A stretch of 64,000 nucleotides of DNA, taken from contig NZ_CP051682.1 in the NCBI RefSeq assembly GCF_012849215.1, forward strand, positions 434,001 through 498,000. Direction: 5' to 3'. Positions 54,342 through 63,158 of this stretch are shown here, piece after piece. The translations under genes and the position numbers were made by a program. Every line of letters starts with the position of its first letter. The first letter of the stretch is position 1. Below the pieces are notes generated by a model, which ran no database searches, was not told the DNA's origin, and saw only the letters and a program-made list of their open reading frames with translations. The stretch is from Mucilaginibacter robiniae (GTDB lineage: Bacteria > Bacteroidota > Bacteroidia > Sphingobacteriales > Sphingobacteriaceae).

Positions 54342-55790
54342 ATGAGTGAACAGCCAGATAACGAACTCAGTAAACGCATAAGCGAGGTATTCGACCATTA
54401 TGAGGAAGATACCATGGCTGCTGATGCGGGCTGGGAATTGCTACGCCAAAAATATCCGCCGCAGCAAAAGCGTCGCGGTGCTTTCTGGATATGGCCTTTG
54501 GCTACGGCAGCTTTGTTATTGCTATTTTGCTTGACTGGCATCTGGTTTTACCAAAAACAAGCGACAAAGTCAAACTTGGCCCATACAAAACCAACCCGTC
54601 GCTCAACTATGCTTTCTACTGCAAAAAGCCAAGATAGCTTGGACCATATTTCAGCTACTTTAACTGACCACGATTATTTAGTTGCCCATCATCACCCCAC
54701 AACAATCCATAAGAACACACCAGCACAAACCGAAAAGCCCTCAAATGATACTGGTCAACCTTATACCCTTTCACCTCAAAATAGCTATACTTATAAGAAT
54801 AATGCGGTAGATTCAGGCCAATCACATCCAATCTCCCAGCTCAACCTACCACCTGTAAATACTCAAGTAGCAATAGCCCAAACTGGTAAAAAGCCTATCA
54901 GTAAATCAGAGATACCTATGGCCGCTCTGCTGGATAGTTCTGCCAAGGTTAACCAACAACTTATTGTTCAAAAAACTATTCCTCCTACCATCGGCAAAAA
55001 GGATTCGGCGGTAGCAAAAGCTACATCCAAACCTTCCATTTATACTTTGTTTGAACAAGACGAAAAAAACAATAATACTAAATCTAAACTGGTGAAAAAA
55101 GAAAACACCAGTAAACGGGTACTATACAGTGTTTATGCCGCTACCTACTTTAACTACGCGAAGGGCAGCAGCAACCAAGTAAATGCTGGTGCCGGGTTCA
55201 CCTCCGATATTCGCTTGTCGGGTAAACTGAAGTTATCTACCGGCTTGGCTATCGGACAAAACTCTTTAAGTTATAACGGATTGCCCTCGCAAGGTAACTT
55301 AGCTGCTGCGGCTATAGCAGCCGCTCCTGTTATCGCCAACACAACAGTGAACAGTTTAACCAGCAGTTTTCCGGTAAGCCGTGCTGCTGTATCGACTGTA
55401 AAAAGGTACCAAGCTAATTTTACGGGTTTAGACATTCCCATCAATTTAAAATACGAGTTTAATTCCCATTCAGATACTTACATTGCCGCCGGTTTAAGTT
55501 CAGGCACCTTCATTACCGAAAACTACCGATACCAGTACGCTAATCCGGTTTCTTTTTCCACATCAAACACCCAAACAACTACTGAAGTTACTACACGCAC
55601 TAACTTCAGCCGGTTTGATATTGCCCATGTACTTAACTTATCGTTTGGCGTAGGCTATCGCTTAGGAAGCAACCGTATTATCATTGAGCCCTTTTTAAAG
55701 TATCCTCTGGATGGCTTGGGCTCGCAGCAAATTCAGTTTGGTGCCGGTGGCGTTAATTTAAAGTTTAAATTTCAATCACATAAAAAATGA
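54342..55790 (+). CDS. Probable anti-sigma/beta-barrel fusion membrane protein
   Basis: 482 residues. A 45-residue cytoplasmic head (LSKRISEVFDHYEEDTMAADAGWELL) precedes one inner-membrane helix (FWIWPLATAALLLLFCLTGIWFY). Then come a long disordered Ser/Thr/Pro/Gln linker (about residues 75-240) and a C-terminal barrel-like domain (VYAATYFNYAKGSSN, LKLSTGLAIGQNSLSY, ANFTGLDIPINLKYEF, IAHVLNLSFGVGYRLGSNRIIIEPFLKYPL, ending GGVNLKFKFQSHKK). The position 5 bp after a sigma factor suggests the head is the anti-sigma part. The protein would span the periplasm. It overlaps the next gene by 4 bp. Confidence 0.75.
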   Translation: MSEQPDNELSKRISEVFDHYEEDTMAADAGWELLRQKYPPQQKRRGAFWIWPLATAALLLLFCLTGIWFYQKQATKSNLAHTKPTRRSTMLSTAKSQDSLDHISATLTDHDYLVAHHHPTTIHKNTPAQTEKPSNDTGQPYTLSPQNSYTYKNNAVDSGQSHPISQLNLPPVNTQVAIAQTGKKPISKSEIPMAALLDSSAKVNQQLIVQKTIPPTIGKKDSAVAKATSKPSIYTLFEQDEKNNNTKSKLVKKENTSKRVLYSVYAATYFNYAKGSSNQVNAGAGFTSDIRLSGKLKLSTGLAIGQNSLSYNGLPSQGNLAAAAIAAAPVIANTTVNSLTSSFPVSRAAVSTVKRYQANFTGLDIPINLKYEFNSHSDTYIAAGLSSGTFITENYRYQYANPVSFSTSNTQTTTEVTTRTNFSRFDIAHVLNLSFGVGYRLGSNRIIIEPFLKYPLDGLGSQQIQFGAGGVNLKFKFQSHKK

Positions 55791-56485
55791 AAAAGGTTTT
55801 AACACTCATTGCATGGCTGATTAGCATGGCTGAGTTACGGGCACAAAATCTGGAAGTAGCTGTTCAGGCTGGGGGTAACTTGTCGCACTATTCAGGCACC
55901 AATGCTGAAGCTTATAACAGTTTGGGAACCAAAAGCCGGGTTGGCTATCAAGCCGGATTACAGCTACAGCAGAATTTTAAATCAGGATGGCTAATTGGTC
56001 TGTATGCCGGGTACGAAGCACTAAAAAATTCATCACATTATAGTCCTATTTACTTTGATAACCCTCTTTATTACGCAACAGTTCCAACAGCTTCCGGCAC
56101 CTCCCCGGTTGATTATATGATTCCGGATCATGTTCAAACTATTTTTACCAATAAATTTTTAAACATCAATCCTTACTTGGGTTACCGTTTTATCATGAAA
56201 GACATTAGCATTGATGTAATGCCAGGCTTAGAACTAGGAATAAGATTATCCAGCACTGGCAAAACAGAGTATTCTTACTCTGGCTCAACCGGTACGGCTG
56301 ATGACCCTTACAACTCAGCTGTACAAGGCTCAGACTTAAGGCTACGGGGCGGATTAGCAGTACACATTCAACGATGGAGTATTACAGGCGGCTATGCTTA
56401 TGGGCTGATTAAATATTTAAAAACAGCAGATGAAGGCTCCCATAGCCATATTGCTAGATTAGGGCTGGCTTATCGCTTGTTTTAA
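55787..56485 (+). CDS. PorT-like outer-membrane beta-barrel protein
   Basis: 232 residues with a signal peptide (MKKVLTLIAWLISMAELRA). The mature part is a small barrel: LEVAVQAGGNLSHYSGT, RVGYQAGLQLQQNFKSGWLIGLYAGYEAL, NINPYLGYRFIMKDISIDVMPGLELGI, LRLRGGLAVHIQRWSITGGYAYGLI and HIARLGLAYRLF. The final aromatic residue is typical of outer-membrane insertion. It overlaps the upstream fusion-protein gene by 4 bp and ends the sigma-factor operon. Ligand unknown. Confidence 0.85.
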   Translation: MKKVLTLIAWLISMAELRAQNLEVAVQAGGNLSHYSGTNAEAYNSLGTKSRVGYQAGLQLQQNFKSGWLIGLYAGYEALKNSSHYSPIYFDNPLYYATVPTASGTSPVDYMIPDHVQTIFTNKFLNINPYLGYRFIMKDISIDVMPGLELGIRLSSTGKTEYSYSGSTGTADDPYNSAVQGSDLRLRGGLAVHIQRWSITGGYAYGLIKYLKTADEGSHSHIARLGLAYRLF

Positions 56486-56495
56486 GCGATCGCTT

Positions 56496-57716
56496 TTATT
56501 TAAAGCGGATAGCTTTTACCGGAGTTATTTTACTAACCAGCATAGAGGGTAGCAGTAGTACCAGCAAACAGATAATCAGCGTACCAGCATTAAGTAGTAT
56601 GATATCGCTGCTATTAATTTGTATCGGCACAAAGTTCATGTAGTATGATGCTTTGTCAAGTTTAAAGAAATGGGTTTGCTGCTGCAGCCAACTTAAGCCT
56701 AAGCCAAATACATTGCCCAGTAGCAAGCCTAAGCCAATCAGGTAAGTAGCGTTGTACAAAAACACCCGCTGAATGGCCCAGTTAGTAGCGCCTAAAGCTT
56801 TAAACATACCAATCATGGCCGTGCGTTCCAGTATCATAATCAGCAAGGCCGATATCATGTTAATAACGGCTACAATCAGCATTAATACCAGCATAACACG
56901 GGTATTACCATCCAGCAATTGCAACCATTCAAATATGGATTGGTAGTTTTCATCTACTGTGTAGGCTTTCAGGTAAACCGGCAGCAGGTTACTTAAAGTA
57001 TCAGCAGCTTCACCCAGCCTACTGAAATCTGTAATTTGCACTTCATATCCTCCAGCTTCCCGATTAGTCCAGTTGTTGAGGCGCTGTATTACCCCTAAAT
57101 TGCCGATAACAAACGTTTTGTTTACATCTTCCAGCCCAGCATCATAAATACCTACAATCTTAAACTTACGTTTGCGTAACCTTTCCTGCACAAAGAACAT
57201 TAAGAAATTATCGCCCACCTTCAACTTTAATCGTGCGGCGGTATAACTCGAAATCATAACTGATTCCTGAGCAGCGGCAGAATCAGCAAAGTTGATGACC
57301 TGCCCGGCTACCAGCGTAGGTTTGAAGGCCGTCCAGTCGTAGGTTTTATCTACCCCTTTCAGTACAACACCTTCAATTTCATCGTTGGCTTTTATTACGC
57401 CTGGCTTAGTGGCAAAAGGCATAATATGCGACAGCAAAGGTATGCGATGTACTTTTCGCACCAAGTTGCTATCCACCATGAATGGTGAATTTTCATATGA
57501 GAAGTTATTATCGAATTTAGTTACTTGAATATCGCCGGCAAAGCCGCGCACCTTAGTTAGTATTTCTTGCTTAAATCCTTTCAACACCGCTACTGACAAG
57601 ATCATGACGCCTAAGCCCAGCATAATGCCCACAATAGCAATACGTACAATCAATTTTGAGAAAGTACGCTTGGTTTTAAAAGTAATACGTGATGCAACAA
57701 ACGAAGAGAAATTCAA
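56496..57716 (-). CDS. FtsX-domain ABC permease (LolC/E- or MacB-like)
   Basis: 406 residues. An N-terminal helix (LIVRIAIVGIMLGLGVMILSVAVLKGF), a periplasmic MacB_PCD-like domain (residues about 45-260) and the FtsX core with three helices: MLVLMLIVAVINMISALLIMILE, then MIGMFKALGATNWAIQRVFL, then ILLNAGTLIICLLVLLLPS. The topology and the N-terminal SRITFKTKRTFSKLIVRIA match lipoprotein-releasing LolC/LolE permeases. The ATPase partner is not adjacent. The gene is convergent with the sigma operon and divergent from NamZ. Confidence 0.88.
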   Translation of the reverse strand: MNFSSFVASRITFKTKRTFSKLIVRIAIVGIMLGLGVMILSVAVLKGFKQEILTKVRGFAGDIQVTKFDNNFSYENSPFMVDSNLVRKVHRIPLLSHIMPFATKPGVIKANDEIEGVVLKGVDKTYDWTAFKPTLVAGQVINFADSAAAQESVMISSYTAARLKLKVGDNFLMFFVQERLRKRKFKIVGIYDAGLEDVNKTFVIGNLGVIQRLNNWTNREAGGYEVQITDFSRLGEAADTLSNLLPVYLKAYTVDENYQSIFEWLQLLDGNTRVMLVLMLIVAVINMISALLIMILERTAMIGMFKALGATNWAIQRVFLYNATYLIGLGLLLGNVFGLGLSWLQQQTHFFKLDKASYYMNFVPIQINSSDIILLNAGTLIICLLVLLLPSMLVSKITPVKAIRFK

Positions 57717-57805
57717 GCCCGACAGTTTTTTTGTACTTTCGCAAATATGCGGTTTTTGCGATTAAACCTCGCCAACTGCTAAATTGTTTTACACAACCAG
57801 CTACC

Positions 57806-59020
57806 ATGAAATTTATCGTTCATTTCGCTTTCACTTTAATGTTAGGCCTTGCCGCTATCACGAGTACTGGTCAGGTAACCGGCCAATCAGGTACTCACAA
57901 AAAAACGGCTCAGATTATTACTGGTGCCGACCAGCCGAACGCATACCTTAGCTACTTGCATAACAAGAATGTAGGTATGGTAGTTAACCCTACTTCTATT
58001 ATCGGTAATCGCAAAATGCCATTGGTAGATAGCTTAGTTAAGCTGAGTATTCACATTACCAAAATTTTCGGTCCCGAGCATGGGTTTCGGGGTGATGCCA
58101 GTAATGGTAATACGGTAAATAACAGTGTGGATAGTAAAACCGGAATTCCGGTTATATCCTTGTATGGCAGTAAATACAAGCCATCTGTAAGCGACTTAAA
58201 AGGTATAGATGTGCTGGTGTTTGATATACAGGATGTAGGTACCCGCTTTTATACTTACATTTCTACTCTGCATTATGTGATGGAAGCTTGTGCGGAAAAC
58301 AATTTGGAGCTGGTGATACTAGACCGTCCAAACCCTAATGGCTACTGTGTGGATGGTCCGATATTAGATACGGCTTATCGTTCGTTTGTAGGCATGCATC
58401 CCATCCCCATTATGCACGGCCTTACCATAGCCGAATATGCTCAAATGATTAATGGTGAAGGCTGGTTGAAAAACCACGTACAATGCAGGCTTAAAATTAT
58501 CAAACTCGCCAACTACAATCACCAGTTGTCTTACACGCTGCCAGTTAACCCATCTCCTAACCTGAACACGGCACAATCTATCCTGCTATATCCTAGTATA
58601 TGTTTGTTTGAAGGTACTACATTAAGCTTGGGTCGGGGTACGTTGTTTCCTTTTCAGGTAGTTGGCCATCCGGCGTTAAAAGGGCAGTATAATTTTTCAT
58701 TTACACCGGTAAGTATGCCTGGCATGAGCGAAAACCCACCGCAAAAAAACCAAATTTGCTATGGGATTGATTTACGTAATTACAATGTAAATCAGCTTAA
58801 ACAAAGTGGGCAACTTAACTTAAGCTGGTTATTGAGCTTGTACCATAACTTTCCAGATAAATTACACTTTTTTAACGATTACTTTACCAGGTTAACTGGA
58901 AGCAAAAAGTTGCGTGAACAAATTGAAGCCGGACTTAATGAACAGGCTATTCGCCAAAGTTGGGAACCCGGTTTAAGCCGTTTTAAACAACTGCGTAAAA
59001 AATACCTGATATACCCTTAA
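57806..59020 (+). CDS. Exo-beta-N-acetylmuramidase NamZ (DUF1343)
   Basis: About 404 residues from ATG 57806, which gives a signal peptide (MKFIVHFAFTLMLGLAAITS); an upstream ATG at 57689 lies in the divergent permease gene. The DUF1343 core is NVGMVVNPTSIIGN, FGPEHGFRGDASNGN, KGIDVLVFDIQDVGTRFYTYISTLHYVMEA, and ILDRPNPNGYCVDGPIL. NamZ enzymes release MurNAc from the non-reducing end of peptidoglycan fragments for recycling. It is periplasmic or lipid-free secreted. A TACTTTCG box (one mismatch to TAnnTTTG) lies upstream. Confidence 0.9.
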   Translation: MKFIVHFAFTLMLGLAAITSTGQVTGQSGTHKKTAQIITGADQPNAYLSYLHNKNVGMVVNPTSIIGNRKMPLVDSLVKLSIHITKIFGPEHGFRGDASNGNTVNNSVDSKTGIPVISLYGSKYKPSVSDLKGIDVLVFDIQDVGTRFYTYISTLHYVMEACAENNLELVILDRPNPNGYCVDGPILDTAYRSFVGMHPIPIMHGLTIAEYAQMINGEGWLKNHVQCRLKIIKLANYNHQLSYTLPVNPSPNLNTAQSILLYPSICLFEGTTLSLGRGTLFPFQVVGHPALKGQYNFSFTPVSMPGMSENPPQKNQICYGIDLRNYNVNQLKQSGQLNLSWLLSLYHNFPDKLHFFNDYFTRLTGSKKLREQIEAGLNEQAIRQSWEPGLSRFKQLRKKYLIYP

Positions 59021-59169
59021 ACTCCTAAATGTTGTAACTTGCGCAGTAATTCACTTTCCAGTAATATTTTTATCACCTAAAAACATTAACTACCTTGTTG
59101 TGCTTGATGAACTTATGAAATTAACTAACCTAAATAAAATATAACAACCTTAAATCTTAATATTTATCT

Positions 59170-60087
59170 ATGAGAATTGTATTTATGGGCACGCCCGACT
59201 TTGCAGTAGCTTCGCTGGAAGCTTTACTGGAAGCTGGCTGCCAAATTGTGGGCGTAGTAACCGCACCCGACAAGCCAGCCGGCCGCGGCCAAAAGCTAAA
59301 AGAATCGGCAGTAAAGCAGTATGCTGTTGCACAAGGGCTAAAAGTACTGCAACCTGAAAAATTAAAAAATTCTGAGTTTTTAGAAGAACTAAAAAGCTTG
59401 CAAGCCGATTTGCAAGTAGTTGTAGCCTTCCGTATGCTACCCGAAGCAGTATGGAATATGCCAGCTAAGGGCACTATAAATCTGCATGCTTCACTTTTGC
59501 CACAATATCGAGGCGCGGCTCCTATCAATTGGGCCATTATTAACGGCGAACCGGAAAGCGGTGTCAGTACTTTCTTTTTAAAGCATGAAATTGATACTGG
59601 CGATTTGCTGTTTGTAGAAAAGGTAGGTATTGACCCTGATGTAACGGCCGGTGAGTACCACGATCGCCTGATGATTAAAGGTGCCGGTCTGCTGGTAAAA
59701 ACCGTTAAAGCCATTGAAAGCGGCCGTTATACCGAGCAGCCGCAAGAACAACTAGGCGACGGACAAGAACTAAAGCATGCCCCCAAGATCTTTAAAGAAG
59801 ATTGCCTGATAGATTGGAACCAACCTGTAAGCAAGGTTTATAACCGCATACGTGGTTTAAGTCCTAGCCCAGCTGCTTATACTGACTTAAACGATAAGAC
59901 CTTTAAAATTTATAAAGCCGCTAAAGAGCAGGCTCAGCCTACCGAGCATCCAGGCAGCTATGCAACAGATCATAAAACTTATTTGAAGTTCGCTTGTCGT
60001 GATGGTTATATTAGCGTTACTGATGTACAAATGGAAGGAAAAAAACGTATGGGAATTGAGGAATTTTTACGTGGCGTAAAGTTGTAA
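59170..60087 (+). CDS. fmt: Methionyl-tRNA formyltransferase
   Basis: 305 residues. It formylates initiator Met-tRNA with 10-formyltetrahydrofolate. The start MRIVFMGTPDFAVASLEAL, the catalytic NLHASLLPQYRGAAPINWAIINGE (with the conserved Asn/His) and the Asp-loop FLKHEIDTGDLL are typical, as is the C-terminal OB-like domain (VSKVYNRIRGLSPSPAAYT). The upstream gap of 149 bp is A/T-rich with no clear promoter. A strong hairpin follows. Confidence 0.97.
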   Translation: MRIVFMGTPDFAVASLEALLEAGCQIVGVVTAPDKPAGRGQKLKESAVKQYAVAQGLKVLQPEKLKNSEFLEELKSLQADLQVVVAFRMLPEAVWNMPAKGTINLHASLLPQYRGAAPINWAIINGEPESGVSTFFLKHEIDTGDLLFVEKVGIDPDVTAGEYHDRLMIKGAGLLVKTVKAIESGRYTEQPQEQLGDGQELKHAPKIFKEDCLIDWNQPVSKVYNRIRGLSPSPAAYTDLNDKTFKIYKAAKEQAQPTEHPGSYATDHKTYLKFACRDGYISVTDVQMEGKKRMGIEEFLRGVKL

Positions 60088-60118
60088 AACCCAATCATTT
60101 TATAACAGCAACTAATAG

Positions 60119-60170
60119 AAAAGCTATTGTTATAACGCTAATAAACTAGCGCTACACAATAGCTTTTTTT
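60119..60170 (+). terminator. Terminator of fmt
   Basis: Outer stem AAAAGCTATTGT/ACAATAGCTTTT enclosing a small inner GCTA/TAGC hairpin, followed by a U-run. Confidence 0.75.
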
Positions 60171-60302
60171 ATAACCATTTCACTAAAGTATGTTGTCAAA
60201 GCAACAACCAGCACGAATTATGTTTGGTTACAACAGCTTTACATTTCTCATCAAAATAACGTCAAAAATGCAGGTACATGACTTTTGTACATAAATGCCG
60301 TT

Positions 60303-60310
60303 TAAATTTG
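60303..60310 (+). promoter_or_regulatory. TAnnTTTG -7 element upstream of the DUF3050 gene
   Basis: TAAATTTG, exact consensus. A TTTG 15 nt upstream is closer than usual for -33. The ATG (60341) is 30 nt downstream. Confidence 0.45.
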
Positions 60311-60340
60311 TAACCTATAAGTAGTTGATTGATTAAGATT

Positions 60341-61132
60341 ATGGCATTTCAGGATTTGCGCATTGAACGTTTAAAAACACAAATTGAACCTTTACGGCAA
60401 CAGTTAATTCAGCATTCATTATATCGGCATATCGCCACGCTGGATGATTTACACACGTTTATGGAGCACCACGCTTTTGCTGTATGGGACTTCATGTCGT
60501 TGCTGAAGGCGCTGCAACAAACTCTTACCTGTGTACATGTGCCTTGGATGCCTGTAGGTAATGCCACCACGCGTTACTTAATTAATGAGATTGTGACTGG
60601 TGAAGAAAGTGATGTTGATGAACAAGGTAATCGTACCAGCCATTTTGAATTGTACCTGCAAGCTATGCAGCAGGCCGGCGGAAAAGCGAATGCTATTGAT
60701 GCCTTGTTCAATGAACTGCGTAACGGCAAAACTATTGATGAAGCTTTGCTAATAGCATCTATACCTATCGCAGCCCGCAACTTTGTGCAGCACACTTTTG
60801 ATGTAATTGATACTCGTAAATCTTACCTACAGGCTGCTGTATTTACCTTTGGGCGTGAAGATTTAATCCCAGACATGTTCATCAGCATGGTAAAAGAAAT
60901 AAGCCGACAGTTTCCGGGCAAGGTAGATTTATTACTGTATTATTTAGAACGCCATATTGAAGTTGATGGCGATCACCACTCGCAACTGGCTTACCAAATG
61001 ACAGCGGAGTTATGCGGTGATGACGAAACTAAATGGAGTGAGGCTACCGAGGCTGTTGAAGCTGCTTTAAAATCCCGTATTGCTTTGTGGGATGGCATTC
61101 TGGAAGCTATCACACTTCGAGAAACCGTATAA
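60341..61132 (+). CDS. DUF3050 (haem-oxygenase-like fold) protein
   Basis: About 263 residues from ATG 60341; an in-frame TTG at 60329 is less likely. The all-helical sequence has [20 protein letters not shown] and [25 protein letters not shown]. It continues with [20 protein letters not shown] and [19 protein letters not shown], the conserved His/Glu-rich core of DUF3050. The spacing of His, Glu and Asp in this last part suggests a di-metal or haem-type site, as in haem-oxygenase-like oxidases; this is inference. Cytoplasmic, single gene. Function unknown. Confidence 0.85.
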   Translation: MAFQDLRIERLKTQIEPLRQQLIQHSLYRHIATLDDLHTFMEHHAFAVWDFMSLLKALQQTLTCVHVPWMPVGNATTRYLINEIVTGEESDVDEQGNRTSHFELYLQAMQQAGGKANAIDALFNELRNGKTIDEALLIASIPIAARNFVQHTFDVIDTRKSYLQAAVFTFGREDLIPDMFISMVKEISRQFPGKVDLLLYYLERHIEVDGDHHSQLAYQMTAELCGDDETKWSEATEAVEAALKSRIALWDGILEAITLRETV

Positions 61133-61186
61133 CTGTCAGATATCACTCTCATGCCGAAACCAACAGGCATGAGCATATTTGAGGTT

Positions 61187-62020
61187 TTACTTGTTGAGCT
61201 CGTCAATTAAGTTCTTACTTAAGCTATTAAAATAACGTTTTACACCATAGCCAATTACCCATTGTATGCCGCGGGTAGCGTTGGTTAAAAATACCTCATC
61301 CGCTTCATTCAAAATATCAGGGCTCATTTGTGCTTCAGTTACTGGTATATCCAATTCAAGCGCAATATTGATGATTACCTGCCGCATAATACCATCTACA
61401 CACCCCTCACTCAAAGCCGGGGTGTATAAATGATCACGATACCACACAAATACATTGGAGCTAATGCCTTCGCATAAAAAATTATGCTCATTCAATAAAA
61501 AGACATCGTCCAGCCGATGCTGGCTTTTATACAAACCCGCCATTACATACAACAACGAGTTACAGGTTTTCAGGTTAGATAAATAGTTTACCGGCTTTTG
61601 CAACTCGGTAAATACATTCATCAGTAAGCCTTTGTTATTCAGCTGGTAACCGCTTATCTCATCTGGTTGTAGCTCCAACACCCAGCCGGCTTTGTTATCG
61701 GTGGGAGTATAAAGTCCGTCACCTTCACGGTAAACGGTAAGACGGATTCGACCATTTTTAGCCTTGTTCCATACAGCTAACTCTTCGGCTTTTTCTTTTA
61801 AAAACCAGGTATCCATCAGGGAGTACCCCTCTATTTTCAAGGTTTTCATACCTTGTTGAAGCCGGCTGGCATGCAGATTAGCAAATTTAAGCTGCCCATT
61901 AACCAGGCGCATGCTTTCAAACAAACCATCCCCATATTTAAAGGCTCGGTTAGCTACTGTTATTTGCGGAGCATCCGCCGGGATCAACTTACCATTAATA
62001 TTAACAAAAGAAGGCATCAT
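61187..62020 (-). CDS. Class IV aminotransferase
   Basis: 277 residues, PLP fold type IV. The N-terminal FKYGDGLFESMRLVNG has the motif typical of BCAT/DAAT/ADC-lyase enzymes. The conserved Lys lies in LSNLKTCNSLLYVMA. The cofactor phosphate site is EGISSNVFVWYRD, and the C-terminus has EADEVFLTNATRGIQWVIGY. Sequence alone does not separate branched-chain aminotransferase, D-amino-acid transaminase and aminodeoxychorismate lyase; the short length favours the latter two. It is 20 bp downstream of the RluD-type gene on the same strand. Confidence 0.9.
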   Translation of the reverse strand: MMPSFVNINGKLIPADAPQITVANRAFKYGDGLFESMRLVNGQLKFANLHASRLQQGMKTLKIEGYSLMDTWFLKEKAEELAVWNKAKNGRIRLTVYREGDGLYTPTDNKAGWVLELQPDEISGYQLNNKGLLMNVFTELQKPVNYLSNLKTCNSLLYVMAGLYKSQHRLDDVFLLNEHNFLCEGISSNVFVWYRDHLYTPALSEGCVDGIMRQVIINIALELDIPVTEAQMSPDILNEADEVFLTNATRGIQWVIGYGVKRYFNSLSKNLIDELNK

Positions 62021-62040
62021 GCGATGGTTTAAACAACTAA

Positions 62041-63084
62041 TTAGTCGTTTTGCTCTACTGTGTTGACAATATATTTACGCCATTTTTGCAAAACGGCTTC
62101 AAAATCAGCAGGCAAAGGTGCTTCAAAATAAATAAATTTACGTGTAGTAGGGTGTACAAAGCCTAAACTTTGTGCATGTAAGGCCTGACGGGGCATTAAT
62201 TCAAAGCAATTTTCTATAAATTGCTTGTACTTGCTAAAGGTAGTGCCCTTTACAATCCGGTCGCCTCCATAAGTTGCATCACTAAACAATGGGTGACCAA
62301 TATGCTTCATGTGTGCCCTGATTTGGTGCGTACGCCCGGTTTCCAGTTGACACTCAATTAACGTAACATAGCCAAAACGTTCCAGTACCTTGTAATGCGT
62401 AACCGACCATTTGCCTTTTTCCGGATCATCATAAACCGACATTACTCTGCGGTCGGCCACGCTACGGCCTATGTATCCGCTAATGATACCATCTTGCTCC
62501 AAATCGCCCCAGGCCAAAGCCAGGTATTTACGGGCAATGGTATGTTCAAAAAACTGCCGCGCCAGCCAGGTCATGGCTCGTTCGTTTTTACTAATTAGCA
62601 GCAAGCCTGATGTATCTTTATCTATGCGATGCACCAAACCCGGACGGCCATCGTTGCCAGGCAAAGTAGGTAATTTCTGAAAATGGTAAACTAACCCATT
62701 CACCAATGTACCTGTATAATTATTATACCCCGGATGCACTACCAAGCCAGCAGGTTTATTTACAATAAGCACATCATCATCTTCATACGTAATATTCAGC
62801 GGTATATTTTCCGGGTATACTTCCGTATCACGAGGAGGATGTGGTAATACTACCGAAATTACATCTTGTGGCTTTACCTTATAGCTGGGCTTTACTGGTT
62901 TATCATTCACTAGCACATTGCCCAAGTCAATTGCATTTTGGATGCGATTGCGCGATGCATTTTCAATGCGGTGCATTAAAAATTTATCAATTCGTAATAA
63001 TGACTGGCCTTTGTCAACTATTATGCGCAGATGCTCGTATAAATCCTGTTCATCAGCTTCCTGAAAGGCGTTTTCGGTACTCAT
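62041..63084 (-). CDS. RluD-type 23S rRNA pseudouridine synthase
   Basis: 347 residues. An S4 RNA-binding domain (RIDKFLMHRIENASRNRIQNAIDLGNVLVN) is followed by the RsuA/RluA catalytic domain. That domain has the Asp nucleophile in GLVHRIDKDTSGLLL, together with NKPAGLVVHPG and ETGRTHQIRAHMKHIGHPL. It converts uridines of 23S rRNA helix 69 (RluD-like) to pseudouridine. A consensus -7 element lies 5 nt upstream of the ATG, implying a nearly leaderless mRNA. The exact target sites are inferred. Confidence 0.93.
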   Translation of the reverse strand: MSTENAFQEADEQDLYEHLRIIVDKGQSLLRIDKFLMHRIENASRNRIQNAIDLGNVLVNDKPVKPSYKVKPQDVISVVLPHPPRDTEVYPENIPLNITYEDDDVLIVNKPAGLVVHPGYNNYTGTLVNGLVYHFQKLPTLPGNDGRPGLVHRIDKDTSGLLLISKNERAMTWLARQFFEHTIARKYLALAWGDLEQDGIISGYIGRSVADRRVMSVYDDPEKGKWSVTHYKVLERFGYVTLIECQLETGRTHQIRAHMKHIGHPLFSDATYGGDRIVKGTTFSKYKQFIENCFELMPRQALHAQSLGFVHPTTRKFIYFEAPLPADFEAVLQKWRKYIVNTVEQND

Positions 63085-63089
63085 TCGGG

Positions 63090-63097
63090 CAAAAATA
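63090..63097 (-). promoter_or_regulatory. TAnnTTTG -7 element of the RluD-type gene
   Basis: TATTTTTG on the minus strand, exact consensus, 5 nt before the ATG. The -33 element is unclear. Confidence 0.55.
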
Positions 63098-63158
63098 GCT
63101 GATTTTTAGTGTTACCAGGCTTTGTAAGAAATTTTATTAGATACTCATATTTTAACAG

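Noticed and set aside
57689..57805. N-terminal extension of NamZ
   Set aside because: It overlaps the divergent permease gene and would bury the signal peptide; ATG 57806 is better.
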